DNA from: Tetracentron sinense | Lineage: Eukaryota; Streptophyta; Magnoliopsida; Trochodendrales; Trochodendraceae | Assembly (NCBI GenBank): GCA_015143295.1 | Contig: CM026559.1 | Location: forward strand, 22,520,826-22,584,825 | Reading direction: 5' to 3' | Length of the DNA stretch: 64,000 nt | In this document: positions 11,071-23,600 of the stretch, piece by piece | How positions within the stretch are numbered: position 1 is the first letter of the stretch | How the letters are laid out: the number at the start of each line of letters is the position of its first letter | Made by a program: the position numbers and the translations under genes | The notes under the pieces: generated by a model | The model's database searches: none | What the model saw: only the letters and a program-made list of their open reading frames with translations | What the model was told of the DNA's origin: nothing

Positions 11071-14000
11071 GTAACGAATTCTCACATTTAGTCTGGGTCG
11101 AAATACATGCGTTAAAAGAAACGACATCGAAATCTTACCCCGGGTTTGGATTTGGTGTCCGTTTGTATGTTTAGGCCGAAGTATACTTTCAAAGTATGGA
11201 ATTAAGGTTTCTCATGCTCAAATCGGGTAAACGACCTCGGATTCCATGGAAATGAATTGTCACGCTTAAGTTGGGTCAAAATACACGCGTTAGTGGAAAC
11301 AACATGGAAATCCGATCCCGATTTGGATTTGGTGCGAGTTTGTATGTTTAGGCCGAAGTATACTTTCTAAGTATGGATTTCGGGCATCTCATTGCCCAAA
11401 TAAGGCAAATGGGCTCCAATTCCTTCGAAACGAAATCCCACACTTAGGTTTGGTCGAAAAACTCATGTTAGAAAAAATAGCATCAAAATCCAACCCCTGG
11501 TATGGATTTGGTGCACATTTGAAGGTTTAGGCTGAAGTATAATTTCTAAGTATAGATTTCATGCGTCACGGTTCTCAAATCAGGCGAATGACCATGGATT
11601 TCTTTGAAAATAATGTCCGCACAGAGGTTGCATCAAAATAAACTCGTTCAAAGAATCTCTATCGAAATCCTACCCCGGTTTGGATTTTGTGCACGTTTGT
11701 AGGTTTTGGCCGAAGTATACTTTCTATGTATGGATTTCGGGCCTCTCGGTGCCTAAATAGGGCAAACGACCTCGAATTCCATCGAAGCAATTTTCCACAC
11801 TTAGGTTTGGACAAATACACTCGTAAGAAGAAACGCCATCAAAATCCGATCCCCGGTATGGATTTGGTGAGCGTTTCTAGGTTTAGGCGTAAGTATACTT
11901 TCTAAGTATGGACTTTGGTCTTTAGGTGCCCAAATCAGGCTAACGACTTCGAATTCCATCGAAAAGAATTCCCATACTTAGGCTGGGTTGAAATACTCAC
12001 GTTAAAAGAATTGAAATCGAAATCCTACCCCCGGTTTGGATTTGGTGCTCGTTTGTAGGTTTAGGCTGAAGTACACTTTCTATATATGGATTTCGGTGTC
12101 TCGGTGCTAAGATTAGCTAACGACCTCGGATACCATCAAAACGAATTCCCGCACTTATGTTGGGTCGAAATACAAATGTTAAAAGAAACTATATCGAAAT
12201 CCGACCCCCGGTTGGGATTTGGTGGATGTTTGTATGTTTTGGCCGAAGTATACTTTCTAAGTACGGATTTCGGGCCTATCGATGCTCAAATCGGGCAAAC
12301 GACATCGGATTTCAACAGAACAAATTCTCACACCTAAGTTGGGTTGAAATACATGCGTTAAAGGAAACAACATCGAAATCCGACCCCAGTTTGCATATGT
12401 TGCGCGTTTGTATGTTTAAGCCGAAGTATACTTTCTAAGTATGAATTTCGAGTCACTCAGTGCCTAAATCGTGCAAACGACCTCGGATTCCATCGAAATG
12501 AATTCCCACACTTAGATTGAGTTGAAATACAGGTGTTAAAGAGACAACATCGAAATCCGACCCCGGTTTGGATTTGGTGCGCGTTTGTAGGTTTAGGCCA
12601 AAGTATACTTGCTAAGTATGGATTTCGGGCCTCTCGGTGCCCAAATAGAGCAAACGACCTCGGATTCCATCGAAACAAATTTCTACACTGAGGTTGGGTC
12701 GGAATACACTCGTAAGAAGAAACGACATCAAAATCCGACCCTTGGTTTAGATTACTTTCTTAGTTTCGACTTTGGTCTCTAAGTGCCCAAATCAGACTAA
12801 TGACTTCGGATTCCATCGAAAGAAATTTCCACACATAGGTTGGGTCATGATACACTCGTTTGAAGAAACGACATCAAAATCCAACACCCGGTTTGGATTT
12901 GGTGCTCGTTTGTAGTTTTAGGCCTAAGTATACTTTCTAAGTACTGACTTTGGTTTCTAAGCAGCCAAATTAGGCAAACGACTTCGGATTCCAACGAAAC
13001 GAATTCCCACACTTAGGCTGGGTCGGCATAATCGCGTTAAAAGAAACGACATCGAAATCCTACCCCTGGTTTGGATTTGCAGGGCATTTATAGGTTTAGG
13101 CCGAAGTATACTTTCTAAGTATGGATTTTGGCCTCTCGGTGCCCAAATCGGGCTAACGACCTTGGATTCAATGAAAACGAATTCTCACACTTAAGTTTTA
13201 TCGAAATACACGCGTTAGAGGAAATAACATCGAAATCCGACCCCGGTTTGGATTTGGTGCACGGTTGTTTGTTTAGGCCAAAGTATGCTTTCTAATTATG
13301 GATTTCGGGCCTCTAGGCGCCCAAATCTGGCAAATGGGCTCGGATTCCATCGACACGAATTCCCACATTAGGTTGGGTCGATATACACGTGTTAGGGTAA
13401 AGGTCAATGAAATCCGATCTCCGGGTTAGATTTGGTGAGCGTTTCTATGTTTAGGACGAAGTATACTTTCTAAGTATGGTTTTTAAGCCTCTCAGGGCCC
13501 AAATTGGGGAAACGACTTCAGATTCCATCGAAACTAATTCTCACACTTAGGTTGGGTCAAAATACATGCATTGGAAGAAACGACATCAAAATCTGAACCC
13601 CGATTTGGATTCGGTATGCGTTTGTAGGTTTTGGCTAAAGTATAGTTTCTAAGTATAGATTATGTGCGACTCGGGGCTCAAATCCGACAAACGACCTCAG
13701 ATTCCTTCGAAACTGATTCTCAAACTTATGCTGTGTCAAAATACATGTGTTAAAAGAAACTACATCGAAATCTGACTCTAGGTTTGGATTTGGTGCCCGT
13801 TTGTATGTTTAGGCCGAAGTATACTTTCTAAGTATGGATTTCAGGCTTCTTGTGCTCAAATCAGGCAAACGACCTCAGATTCCATCAAAAAAAACTCTCA
13901 CGCTTAAGTTGGGTCAAAATACACCCGTTAGGGGAAACAATATCAAAATCTCACCCTGGTTTGGATTTGATGTGTGTTTGTATGTTTAGACCAAAGAATA

Positions 14001-14885
14001 CTTTTTAAGTATGGATTTCGGGCCTCTCGGTGCCCAAATCAGGCAAACGGGCTCCAATTCCATCAAAACGAAATCCCACACTTAGGTTGGGTTGAAATAT
14101 ATGCGTTAGGAAAAACAGCATCGAAATCCAACCCCAGGATTGGATATGGTGCGCGTTTGTATGTTTAGGCCGAAGTATACTTTCTAAGTATGGATGTCGA
14201 CCTCTCGGTCCCCAAAATGAGGAAACGACCTCAGATTCCATCGAAACGAATTGTCACACTTAGGTTGGGTCAATATACACACGTTAGAAGAAACGACATC
14301 GAAATCAGACCTCCGGTATGGATTTAGTGCGCGTTTGTAGGTTTAGGCTGAAGTATACTTTCTAGTTATGGATTTTCCGCCTCTCGGTGCCCAAATCGGG
14401 CAAACAGCATTGGATTCCATCGAAACAAATTCTCACGCTTAGGATGGATGGAAGTACAAGAGTTAGAGGAAACAACATCGAAACCCGACCCCTGGTTTGG
14501 GATTGTTGCGCGTTTGTAGGTTTAGGCCGAAATGTACTTTCTAAGTATGGATTTCAGGGGTCTCGGTACCCGAATTGGGCAAACAACCTCGGATTCCATC
14601 GAAACGAATTCTCACACTTAGGATGGGTTGAAATACAAGCTTTAGAGGAAACAACATCGAAACCCGACCCCCGGTTTGGATTTGGTGCACGTTTGTATGT
14701 TTAGGACGATGTATACTTTCTAAGTATGGATTTCGGGCGTCTTAGGGCTCAAATCGAGCAAACGACCTCGGATTCCATCGTAACGAATTCTCAGACTTAG
14801 GCTGGGTCGAAATACATGTGTTAAAAGAAACGACATCAAAATCTTACCCCCGGTTTGGATTTGGTGTTCGTTTGTATGTTTCTAT
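11071..14885 (+). repeat. tandem satellite, ~178-bp monomer, left block
   Basis: The anchor GAAGTATACTTTCTAAGTATGG recurs near 11181, 11358, 11537, 11715, 11893, 12071, 12248, 12426 and 12603, steps of 177-179 bp, and continues to about 14,720. About 21 monomers are present. Monomers differ mainly by substitutions, and a few are shortened (one near 12,750 lacks about 50 bp). The unit length is in the nucleosome-sized range typical of plant centromeric satellites, but centromere function is not shown. The array is cut on the left by the Sirevirus and on the right by the LINE. Short ORFs recurring every ~178 bp are repeat artefacts. Confidence 0.93.
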
Positions 14886-14964
14886 GAATCAGATCCCCGG
14901 TTTGTATGTTTTCCACCGATCATGATGCGATTTTGAGGCGATTCTGAGTTTCGTGCTCGTAGCT

Positions 14965-16285
14965 ATGGCGTCTGCTGGCCCTGTGCCAGCAGAACCTCAT
15001 CCGCCCACTAGTCCGAAGCCTTGGTCATCTCTCTTTGACACCTCTAGGGCATCTTCAAATGACCCTTGTCTCTGCTTCATTCCTCCGGAACTCGTGAATG
15101 GGAAACGAACGGCATGCTATATTTCCAAAGATTTGCATGAAGGCATAACCCGTTGGTCAAATGCCCTAATCGGCTTCGTGCTTGGCTCTAAGCCCTACTT
15201 TAACAGTCTGAAGAGATTTGTCCATAAGATCTAGGCCCCAAAAGGGCATTTGGAGGTTTTAGGTCTCGACAATGGTCTTTTTTTCTTTGATTTCAGCTGC
15301 GAAGAAGACAAGATTCGAATCTTAGAAGATGGGCCCTAGTTTTTTGACAAAAAACCTTTAGTTCTCAGATCTTGGTGTCCTTCTCTGAAGCTCGAAAAAC
15401 CACTTATATCCTCTCTTCCTCTTTGGATTAAGCTTTCTGGCCTCTAGCTTCATCTCTGGGGCCAAAAGATGCTCAGTTGTCTTGCTGGTGTGATCAGTAA
15501 TCCTTTGTACACTGATAAAATTACAGCGGGGAAAGAACACCTCTCATTTGCTAGAATCTGTGTTGAAATTTCTGCAAAAGACGATCTTCCTGACCACATT
15601 GATGTAATGTCGCCGGATGGAACCCTCTTCCAACAAAGAGTGGTTTATGACTGAAACCCTTGAAGTGTTCTAAATGCTGGTCTTTTGGTCACCTGGAGTC
15701 TCGCTGCACTACTAAGCAGATCTTTGTTCTGAAAACTCCAGTTTTTCCTCCATTTTGCTTCTTCCATTTCGGAAGGGGTCTATATCAATCTTGATGACAA
15801 CCCCATATCCCCTACCAAATCTCCAACTTCTGAAGCCTTTCTCTTCAGACCTCGATGATGACAACCCCCGAACCTCTGGCTTCTCAACTTACAAACCTTC
15901 CCCAGTCCGCCACTTTGGCAACCAAGTGTTTGATAAAATACCTGATTCAAATTTGGACCCTCACCGTGAGGCAGCTCCTATTCTAATTCCTGTTTCCCAT
16001 GTGCTCGTGGATCTGCCTACCTCAAGCACTAGTACCCCTTCGCTTCCTCTCATTTCTGTCCAGGCTCTTGCCTTTCCTGAATCAGAATCTTGGAGTGAGG
16101 AACCTTTAGATGGTCATGTAGCCTCTCAACAGAATTATCATAGCTCCTCAGTTGATATCTCTCTTGGCTCCAGGACATTAACCCAGCTCAAATCTAGCTT
16201 CACCAGTCCCAACCGATTTGATGCCCTTAGTGATACTATCAACCGATCAGTCCTTGATGAACTTCAGGCCTCAGTTTTCCCTTGA
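14965..16285 (+). pseudogene. LINE ORF1 (DUF4283-like, CCHC knuckle), inactivated
   Basis: From ATG 14965 one frame encodes a recognisable plant L1 ORF1: a DUF4283-like domain (WIKLSG, then HLWG, then TPLYTDK-like residues) and a CCHC knuckle (CSKCWSFGHLESRC) around 15,665-15,710. The frame has stops at 15232 (TAG), 15337 (TAG), 15445 (TAG) and 15652 (TGA). At least three sit where related proteins have tryptophan, so TGG has become TAG or TGA. A frameshift near 15,735-15,760 moves the C-terminal part to another frame, which ends at 16285 with the NRFDALSD block common near the ORF1 end. The product would bind the LINE RNA; this copy cannot make it. Confidence 0.85.
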
Positions 16286-16407
16286 TGCAAGACCCATTTG
16301 AGTACTCATAAACCATCTTCTCAGGATGTTGGCAAGGTCGGTCCTTCTTTTGGATCCCCTGTTGTTGCTCGAGGTATACAGAGCAGAACCTCCCATCTTT
16401 AAGCGTT

Positions 16408-19400
16408 ATGTGCCGTATAGCTGCTTGGGACCTTCGAGGCCTCAATGTATCAAGCAAGATGAAGTTCGTAAGCTCATTTCCAAGCACCAAATCTCTGTTA
16501 TGGCAATCCTAGAAACTAGAGTAAGGCATGTAAATGCGGCAAGGATACTTAAGCATATAGCTAAGGACTGGAATTTCATTGAAAATTATCAATTCTCTAC
16601 TCTTGGGAAAATCTGGATTCTCGGGGACCAAAAATTTTGTGATGTTCAGGTGATTTTCAAATCTGCCCAGCTTATCCACTGTCGTATTTTTGATCACCAT
16701 AACTTGGACTCATTTCTAACCTCATTTATATATGCCTCCACCATTGCTTTGGAGCGCCGAGCCCTCTGGATTGATTTGTCCTCACTTGGACCTAGTATGG
16801 AACCGTGGATTCTTTTAGGCGATTTCAACTTGGTGTGCTCCCAAAGGGAGAAACTTGGAGGCACTCCCTTCCAGCCAAACAAAGCTACTGAATTCCTTGA
16901 CTGTCTACTCCATAATGAAGTGTTTGATCTCAAAAGTACTGGCCTGTTCTACATTTGGAATAACTCTTCTCACTTTGGAAGCAACAGAATCCAATGTAAG
17001 CTTGACAGGGTCTTAACTAATATCCATTGGTGCAGCAAGTATGACCCCTCTAAAGCATCCTTTCTTCCTCACGGAATCTCTGATCATTCTCCTTTGCTGG
17101 CCACTATTAGACAGTACACTCCTGAAGGGAAAAAAACCATTCAAATTCTTCAATTATTGGACTAGACACCCAGAATTTAAGGTAACAGTGGCTGAATCTT
17201 GTCTTTCTCCTATCAGAGGCAACCCAATGTTTCGGCTCACTCAAAAATTACGTGCTCTGAAAGTTAAACTTCATCTATGGAGTAAGGTTCATTTTGCTAA
17301 TCTCTCATCTCGTTCTGCAGATCTTAAAATCGCCCTCAATGATATCCAGGTCCAACTTCACAACAACCCTCTTGATGACTCTCTTATAGCAGCTGAAAAG
17401 CAGATCCTTGCTGATTATTCTTCCGCCGCAAGCTACGAAGAAGCTACTATCAAGCAAAAGTCTTAGATTCAATGGCTCTCTCTTGGGGACTGTAATTCCA
17501 GCTTCTTCTACAAAAGCCTCCTATCTCGTTGCAGCTTCAACAGAATCACCTCTATCTCTGTGATTGATAATCAAATTGTGGATGAGAACATTATAAAGTC
17601 TGAGGCTATGAACTTCTTCAAGACTCTCTTATCAAAGCCCAAAAAAAATCCATCTTAGATCTCTCCAACCTCCCATCTCTCAGCCGGCTATCAAGTGTGG
17701 AAGGCCAGCAGCTCATTTCTAAAATCTTAGAAGAGGAGATTAAATGGGCCATCTTTGATATGAAGGACGATAAATCCCGAGGTCCCGATGGATACACAGC
17801 TCTGTTCTTCAAGGTGTGTTGGGATATTGCTAGTTCAAATGTGATAAAAGCTATTAAGAGCTTCTTTAGCTCTTCCAGTCTGCTCTCCGAATTAAACTCT
17901 ACCTTCATCACCCTGATTCCTAAGGTGGCTCGTCCCAACTCCTTTGCTGATTTTCGTCCTATATCCTTGTGTAATGTTGTTTACAAATGCATATCAAAGA
18001 TCCTTGCCAATCGCATCAAAAAGACTCTGCCCTCTATTGTGAGTGAGAACTAAGCTGCTTTCATCCATGGGCGAAAGATATCTGACAGTATTCTCCTCAC
18101 GCATGAATTAGTTCGGAACTATCACAAAGACAAAGGAAAGCCTCGGTGGGCTATAAAGATTGACCTTCTTAAGGCTTTTGACACTGTCCGATGGGACATT
18201 TTGCTTAAGATGCTAGACCTGATGGGATTTCCAGACACTTTTATCAACTGGATCACCCCATGTATCTCTTCTCCTAAATTCTCAGTTGTGCTAAATGGCT
18301 CCCTTGAGGGCTACTTCAACAGCTCCCGTGGTCTCCGGCAAGACGACCCTCTCTCTCCCTTTTTATTTATCATAGCGATGGAGGGTTTCTTGGCTCACCT
18401 GGATCAAGCTTTTAACTCGAGCCACATCATGCCTCATTTCAAGTGCGAGAGCCCCTTAGTCTCTCATATCAGTTTTGCAGATGATCTATTTGTGTTTCTT
18501 TCAGCAGAGCCAAATTCTGCCATTGGGCTACAAAGAGTACTTAGTCATTTTTCCTCCATATCTGGGCTCTCGCCAAATCCTTCTAAAAGTCAGATGTTCT
18601 TCGCTAGTACCTCTTTACTCACCCAACAAGCTTTCAAAAATGTGCTGCAATTCAACATCGGCAAGCTTCCTGTCAAGTATCTAGGTTTGCCCCTCATCTC
18701 TAGACGTCTCTCGGCCTCGGACTGCCAACCACTTTGGATAGGATGCTATCCAAAATAAATAGCTGGAAAGCCAGTTGTCTCTCCTACGCTGGCAGAGCTG
18801 AACTCATCAAATCTGTACTCAATAGCATTCGTATCTACTAGGCTCGTCTTTTCCTCATTCCAAAAAAGATCCTCAAGCTCGTGGAGTAGCTCTGTAGTCG
18901 GTTCCTCTGGGCTGGTCAAGGCCTTCGGAAAAAAATACACCCTATAGCTTGGAATAAGGTCTGCCGCACCAAAGAAGAAGGAGGTTTGGGCTTTCGTAAA
19001 CTCTTGGACTGGAACAGAGCTGACATTCTTAGATTGATTTGGGACATTGCTTCTAACTCTCAAGGCCTTTGGGCTAAATGGTGCCACTCCAAGCTCATCA
19101 AAAGAAAAAATTTCTGGACTATGAAGATCCCAGTAGATTGCACCTGGGTCTGGAGGAATCTTCTCAAATTAAGGAACCTAGCTAAAGATCAAATCACTTT
19201 CTCCATTGCTAATGGTAACAACACATCTCTCAGGCATGATCCATGGCATCCGATGGGCATCCTCATTGAAGTCTTCGGGAACAGAATTCAATATGACTCT
19301 GGCCTGGCCTTAGATGCTAAAGTCTCTGACATCATTTCCAACTTAGAATGGGACCCCCCTCCATTGGTCTTAATTGATTTACTGTCAGTTTGGATTGAGC

Positions 19401-20566
19401 TTCATAAAGTTACAATTAACAATGAGCTGGAGAACGACTGTATAATCTGGAAACCGCACAGCTCTGGATTGTATACTTTGCAATCTGCGTGGTCTAGCAT
19501 CAGAACTATGGAGAATTCTATATGCTGGCATTCCTTAGTCTGGGGCTCCAACTACATCCCCTGCCATTCTTTCATCTCTTGGTTAGCAATTTCTAACAGG
19601 CTACTAACTCAAGACAAGCTCCAGAGCCTTAACATTTTTCAGCAATCCACAGGCTTTTTCTGTCGGGCCCATCTTGAAAACACTAAACACCTTTTTTTCG
19701 ATTGCATCTTCACCAAGCAGATCTGGGAAGGCGTCCTTAATCTGAGTTGCTACTCTAATAGAACTATTCTAGCCTTTGAAGATGAAATAGCCCGGGTCTC
19801 CACAGACTTCAAGGGTAAATCTTTAATAAGCACCATCAATCAGATTGCCCTGTGTGCGACTATCTACTTCGTATGGCAGGAATGGAACAATCGTATCTTC
19901 ACCAACATATACAAGCCCGCAGACCACATCTTCCACAATATTTTGAGAGACACAAGAATGAAATTCTCTACCCAAGACAATCTTGTTGAAGATACTGCAG
20001 CCAACTGTGAAGTTTCAAGCCATTGGAAGATAAAAGGAAACTTCTTTTTCAAGCCTTCGATCTGGTGCTCCTGGGTCCCCCCTCTCCGTGACAAATGGCT
20101 TCTGAACTGTGATGGATCTATCCGGCCTTCCCTTGCAGGCTTTGGTGGCATTTTTCGAGATCATCTAGGTACCCCTCTTCTTGCCTTTACTGAAGGTTTG
20201 AATGATACTGATGTCTTGAAGATGGAACTTATGGCTATAAACCGTGGCCTGGATCTTGCAAAAATCAATGGTCTCTCCAACTTTTCTATTGCTTTGGAAT
20301 CTTTAAATGCTTCTCTCTGTCTCTCTTAGAAAGGTTCCCCTCCTTGGCATCTTCGAAACTTGGTGACATCCACTCTTAGAAAAATGAAAGATCTACATGT
20401 TCATTTGGTGCAGCATGTCTGGCGAGAAACAAACAAGGTAGTAGATTATCTAGCAAACTTTTGTACTTCCATATACTCTATTGTTCTTTCTCCTTCTGAT
20501 TTTCCTTTGGATCTGTTATCCCTTGTAGATAAAGACAAATCGGGATTCAAATATCTCCGTATGTAA
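16408..20566 (+). pseudogene. LINE ORF2 (endonuclease, reverse transcriptase, RNase H), inactivated
   Basis: The natural start is probably ATG 16408 (MCRIAAWDLRGLN), with a frameshift near 16,440. The APE-type endonuclease runs to about 17,110 (motifs LGDFNL and SDHSPLL). A frameshift near 17,120-17,160 and a stop at 17464 follow. Reverse transcriptase spans about 17,700-18,760 (RGPDGY, IPK, FRPIS, RQDDPLSP and the catalytic FADD at about 18,472), with TAA at 18051 replacing a conserved glutamine. A frameshift near 18,745 and stops near 18,839 and 18,886 follow. The zf-RVT-type region and an RNase H domain (NCDGS about 20,106, MEL about 20,221) occupy 18,986-20,327, then another stop. Several stops are Gln or Trp codons changed by one transition. 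Confidence 0.88.
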
Positions 20567-20623
20567 TTGGTTCTTTTGTAGTAATATATCTGGTAGGGGT
20601 CTGCCTAACCCTAGCATACCTCC

Positions 20624-20634
20624 AAAAAAAAAAA
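20624..20634 (+). other. LINE poly(A) tail
   Basis: A run of 11 A residues closes the LINE; satellite sequence starts at once afterwards. Confidence 0.8.
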
Positions 20635-23600
20635 CATTCTAAGTATGGATTTTGGCCTCTCGGTGCCAAAATCGGGACAAAGACCTTAGATTCAATCAAA
20701 ATGAATTCTCACACTTAAATTGTGTCAAAATACACGTGTTAGAGGAAATAACAACGAAATCCGACCCCGGTTTGGATTTAGTGCGTAGTTGTATGTTTAG
20801 GCCGACGTATACTTTCTAAGTATGGATTTTGGCCTCGCGGTGCCCAAATCGGGTTAATGACCTCGGATTCAATCAAAACGAACTCTCACACTTAAGTTGT
20901 GTTGAAATACACGAGTTATAGGAAACAACATCGAAATCTGACCCCGGTTTGGATTTGGTGTGCGGTTATATGTTTAGCCCAAAGTATACTTTCTAATTAT
21001 GGATTTCGGGCTTCTCAGTGCCCAAATCGGGGGAAACGACTTCGGATTCCATCGAAACGAACTCTCACACTTAAGATGGGTCAAAATACATGCATTAAAA
21101 AAACGACAGCGAAATCCGACTCTGGTTTGGATTTGGTACACGTTTATAGGGTTTGGCCAAAGTACAGTTTCTAAGTATGGATTATGGGCGACTCGGGGCT
21201 CAAATCGGACAAACGACCTAAGATTCCATCAAAAAAAATTCTCAAACATAGCTGTGTCAAAATATATGTGTTAAAAGAAACTATGTCAAAACCTGACCCC
21301 TGTTTGGATTTGGTGCCCGTTTGTATGTTTAGGACAAAGTATACTTTCTAAGTATGAATTTCGGGCCTCCCAGTGCCTAAATCGTGCAAACGACCTCGGA
21401 TTCCATCGAAATAAATTCCCACACTTAGATTGAGTTGAAGTACACGCGTTAGAGGAAACAACATCAAATCCAACCCCAGTTTGGATTTGGTGTGCGTTTG
21501 TATGTTTAGGACAAAGTATACTGTCTAATTATGGATTACGGGCCTCTTGGTGCCCAAATCGGGCAAATGCGCTCGGATTCCAAAGACACGAAGTCCCACA
21601 CTTAGGTTGGGTCGATATACACGTGTTAGAATAAACGGCTTCGAAATCCGATCCCCCCGGTTTGGATTTGGTTCGCGTTTGTATGTTTAGGACGAAGTAT
21701 ACTTTCTAAGTATGGTTTTCGGGCCTCTCAGGGCCAAAATTGGGGAAACGACATCGGACTCCATCGAAACGAATTCTCACACTTAGGTTGGGGTCGAAAT
21801 ACACGCATTAGAAGAAACGACATCGAAAGCCAATCCCCGTTTAGATTTGTACACGTTTGAAGGTTTTGGCCAAAGTATAGTTTCTAAGTATAGATTATGG
21901 GCGACTAGGGGCTCAAATCGGACAAACCACCTCAGATTCCATCGAAAATAATTCTCAAACTTAGGCTGTGTCAGAATACTGTGTTAAAAGAAACTACATC
22001 GAAATCTGACCCCAGTTTGGATTGGTGCCTGTTTGTATGTTAAGGCCGAAGCATACTTTCTAGGTATGAATTTTGGGCCTCTTAGTGCCTAAATCGTGCA
22101 AACGACCTCGGATTCCATCGAAATGAATTCCCACACTTAGATTGAGTCGAAATACACGTGTTAGAGGAAACAACATCCAAATCCGACCTTGGTTTTGAAT
22201 TTGGTGCGCGGTTGTAATGTTTAGGAAAAAAGTAACTTTCTAATTATGGATTACAGGCCTCTCAGTGCCCAAATCGGGCAAATGCGCTCGGATTCCATAG
22301 ACACGAATTCCCACACTTTGGTTGAGTCGATATCACGTGTTAAATAAACGGCTTCGAAATCCGATCCCCGGTTTTGGATTTGGTTCGGTTTGTATGTTTC
22401 GGACGAAGTATACTTTCTAAGAATGGTTTTCGGCCTCTCAGGGCCAAAATTGGGGAAACGCATCGAACTCCATCGAAACGAATTCTCACACTTAGGTTGG
22501 GTCTCGAAATAATACACCATTAGAAGACAACGACATCAAAAACCAACCCCCGTTTAGATTTGTACGCGTTTGAAGTTTTGGTCAAAGTAGAGTTTCTAAG
22601 TATGGATTACAGGGACTAGGGGCTCAAATCGGACAATACGACCTCAGATTCCATCGAAAATCATTCTTAACTTAGGGCTGTGTCAAAATACATGTGTTAA
22701 AAGAAACTACTTCAAAATCTGACCCCACCGTTTGAATTTGGTGCCCGTTTGTATGTTAAGGCCGAAGTATCTTTCTAGGTATGAATTTTGGCCTCTCAGT
22801 GCCTAATCGTGCAAACGACCTCGAGTCCCATCGAAATGAATTCCCCACACTTAGATTGAGTTGAAGTACACGCGTTAGAGGAAACAACATCAAAATCTGA
22901 ACCCCAGTTTTGGATTTGGTGTGCGTTTGTATGCTTTAATGACAAAGTATACCTGTCTAATTATGGATTACGGGCCTCTTTGTGCCCAATCGGGCAATGC
23001 TCGTCGATTCACAGTAGACACGAAGTCCCACAAATTAGGTTGAGTCAATATACACGTGTAAGAATAAACGACTTCGAAATCTGATCCCCCGGCCTGTTTG
23101 GATTTGGATCGCGTTTGTATGTTTATGACGAAGTATACTTTTCTAAGTATGGTTTTCGGGCCGCCTCAGTGCCAAAATTGGTGAAACGACATCTGGACTC
23201 CATCGAAACGAATTCTCACACTTAGGTTGGATCGAATACACGCATTAGAAGAACGACACTCGACAAGCGCATTCCCTGATTTAGATTTGGTACACGTTTG
23301 AAAAGGTTTTGGCCAAAGAATAGTTTCTAAGTAGGATTATGGGCGACTAGGGCTCAAATCGGACAAACCACCCCACCTCAGATTCCTCAAAAATAATTCT
23401 CAAACTAGCTGTGTCAGAATACATGTGTTAAAAGAAACTACATCGAAATCTGACCACACCCGGTTTGGATTTGGTGCCCCGTTTGTATGTTAAGTGCCGA
23501 AACATACTTTCTAGGTATGACTTTTTGGCCTCTCAGTGCCTAACTCGTGCAAACGACCTCGGACTTCCATCGCAATGAATCCCACACTTAGATTGAGTCG

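Larger units (their letters stand above)
14886..20634 (+). mobile_element. L1-type non-LTR retrotransposon (LINE), full length but broken
   Basis: A roughly 5.75-kb insertion inside the satellite array. It has a short leader, ORF1 (nucleic-acid binding), ORF2 (endonuclease, reverse transcriptase, RNase H) and a poly(A) tail at 20624-20634, then satellite resumes. It encodes the plant L1 layout with RNase H at the ORF2 C-terminus. The exact 5' boundary is uncertain because partial satellite-like words (TTTGTATGTTT) occur twice near 14870-14915. I found no clear target-site duplication; about 15-20 bp of the monomer seem missing at the junction. Confidence 0.88.

Noticed and set aside
11687..14704. 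Many short ORFs with RFGFGA/VYV/SKYGF residues across the satellite
   Set aside because: They recur every ~178 bp and are monomer translations, on both strands.
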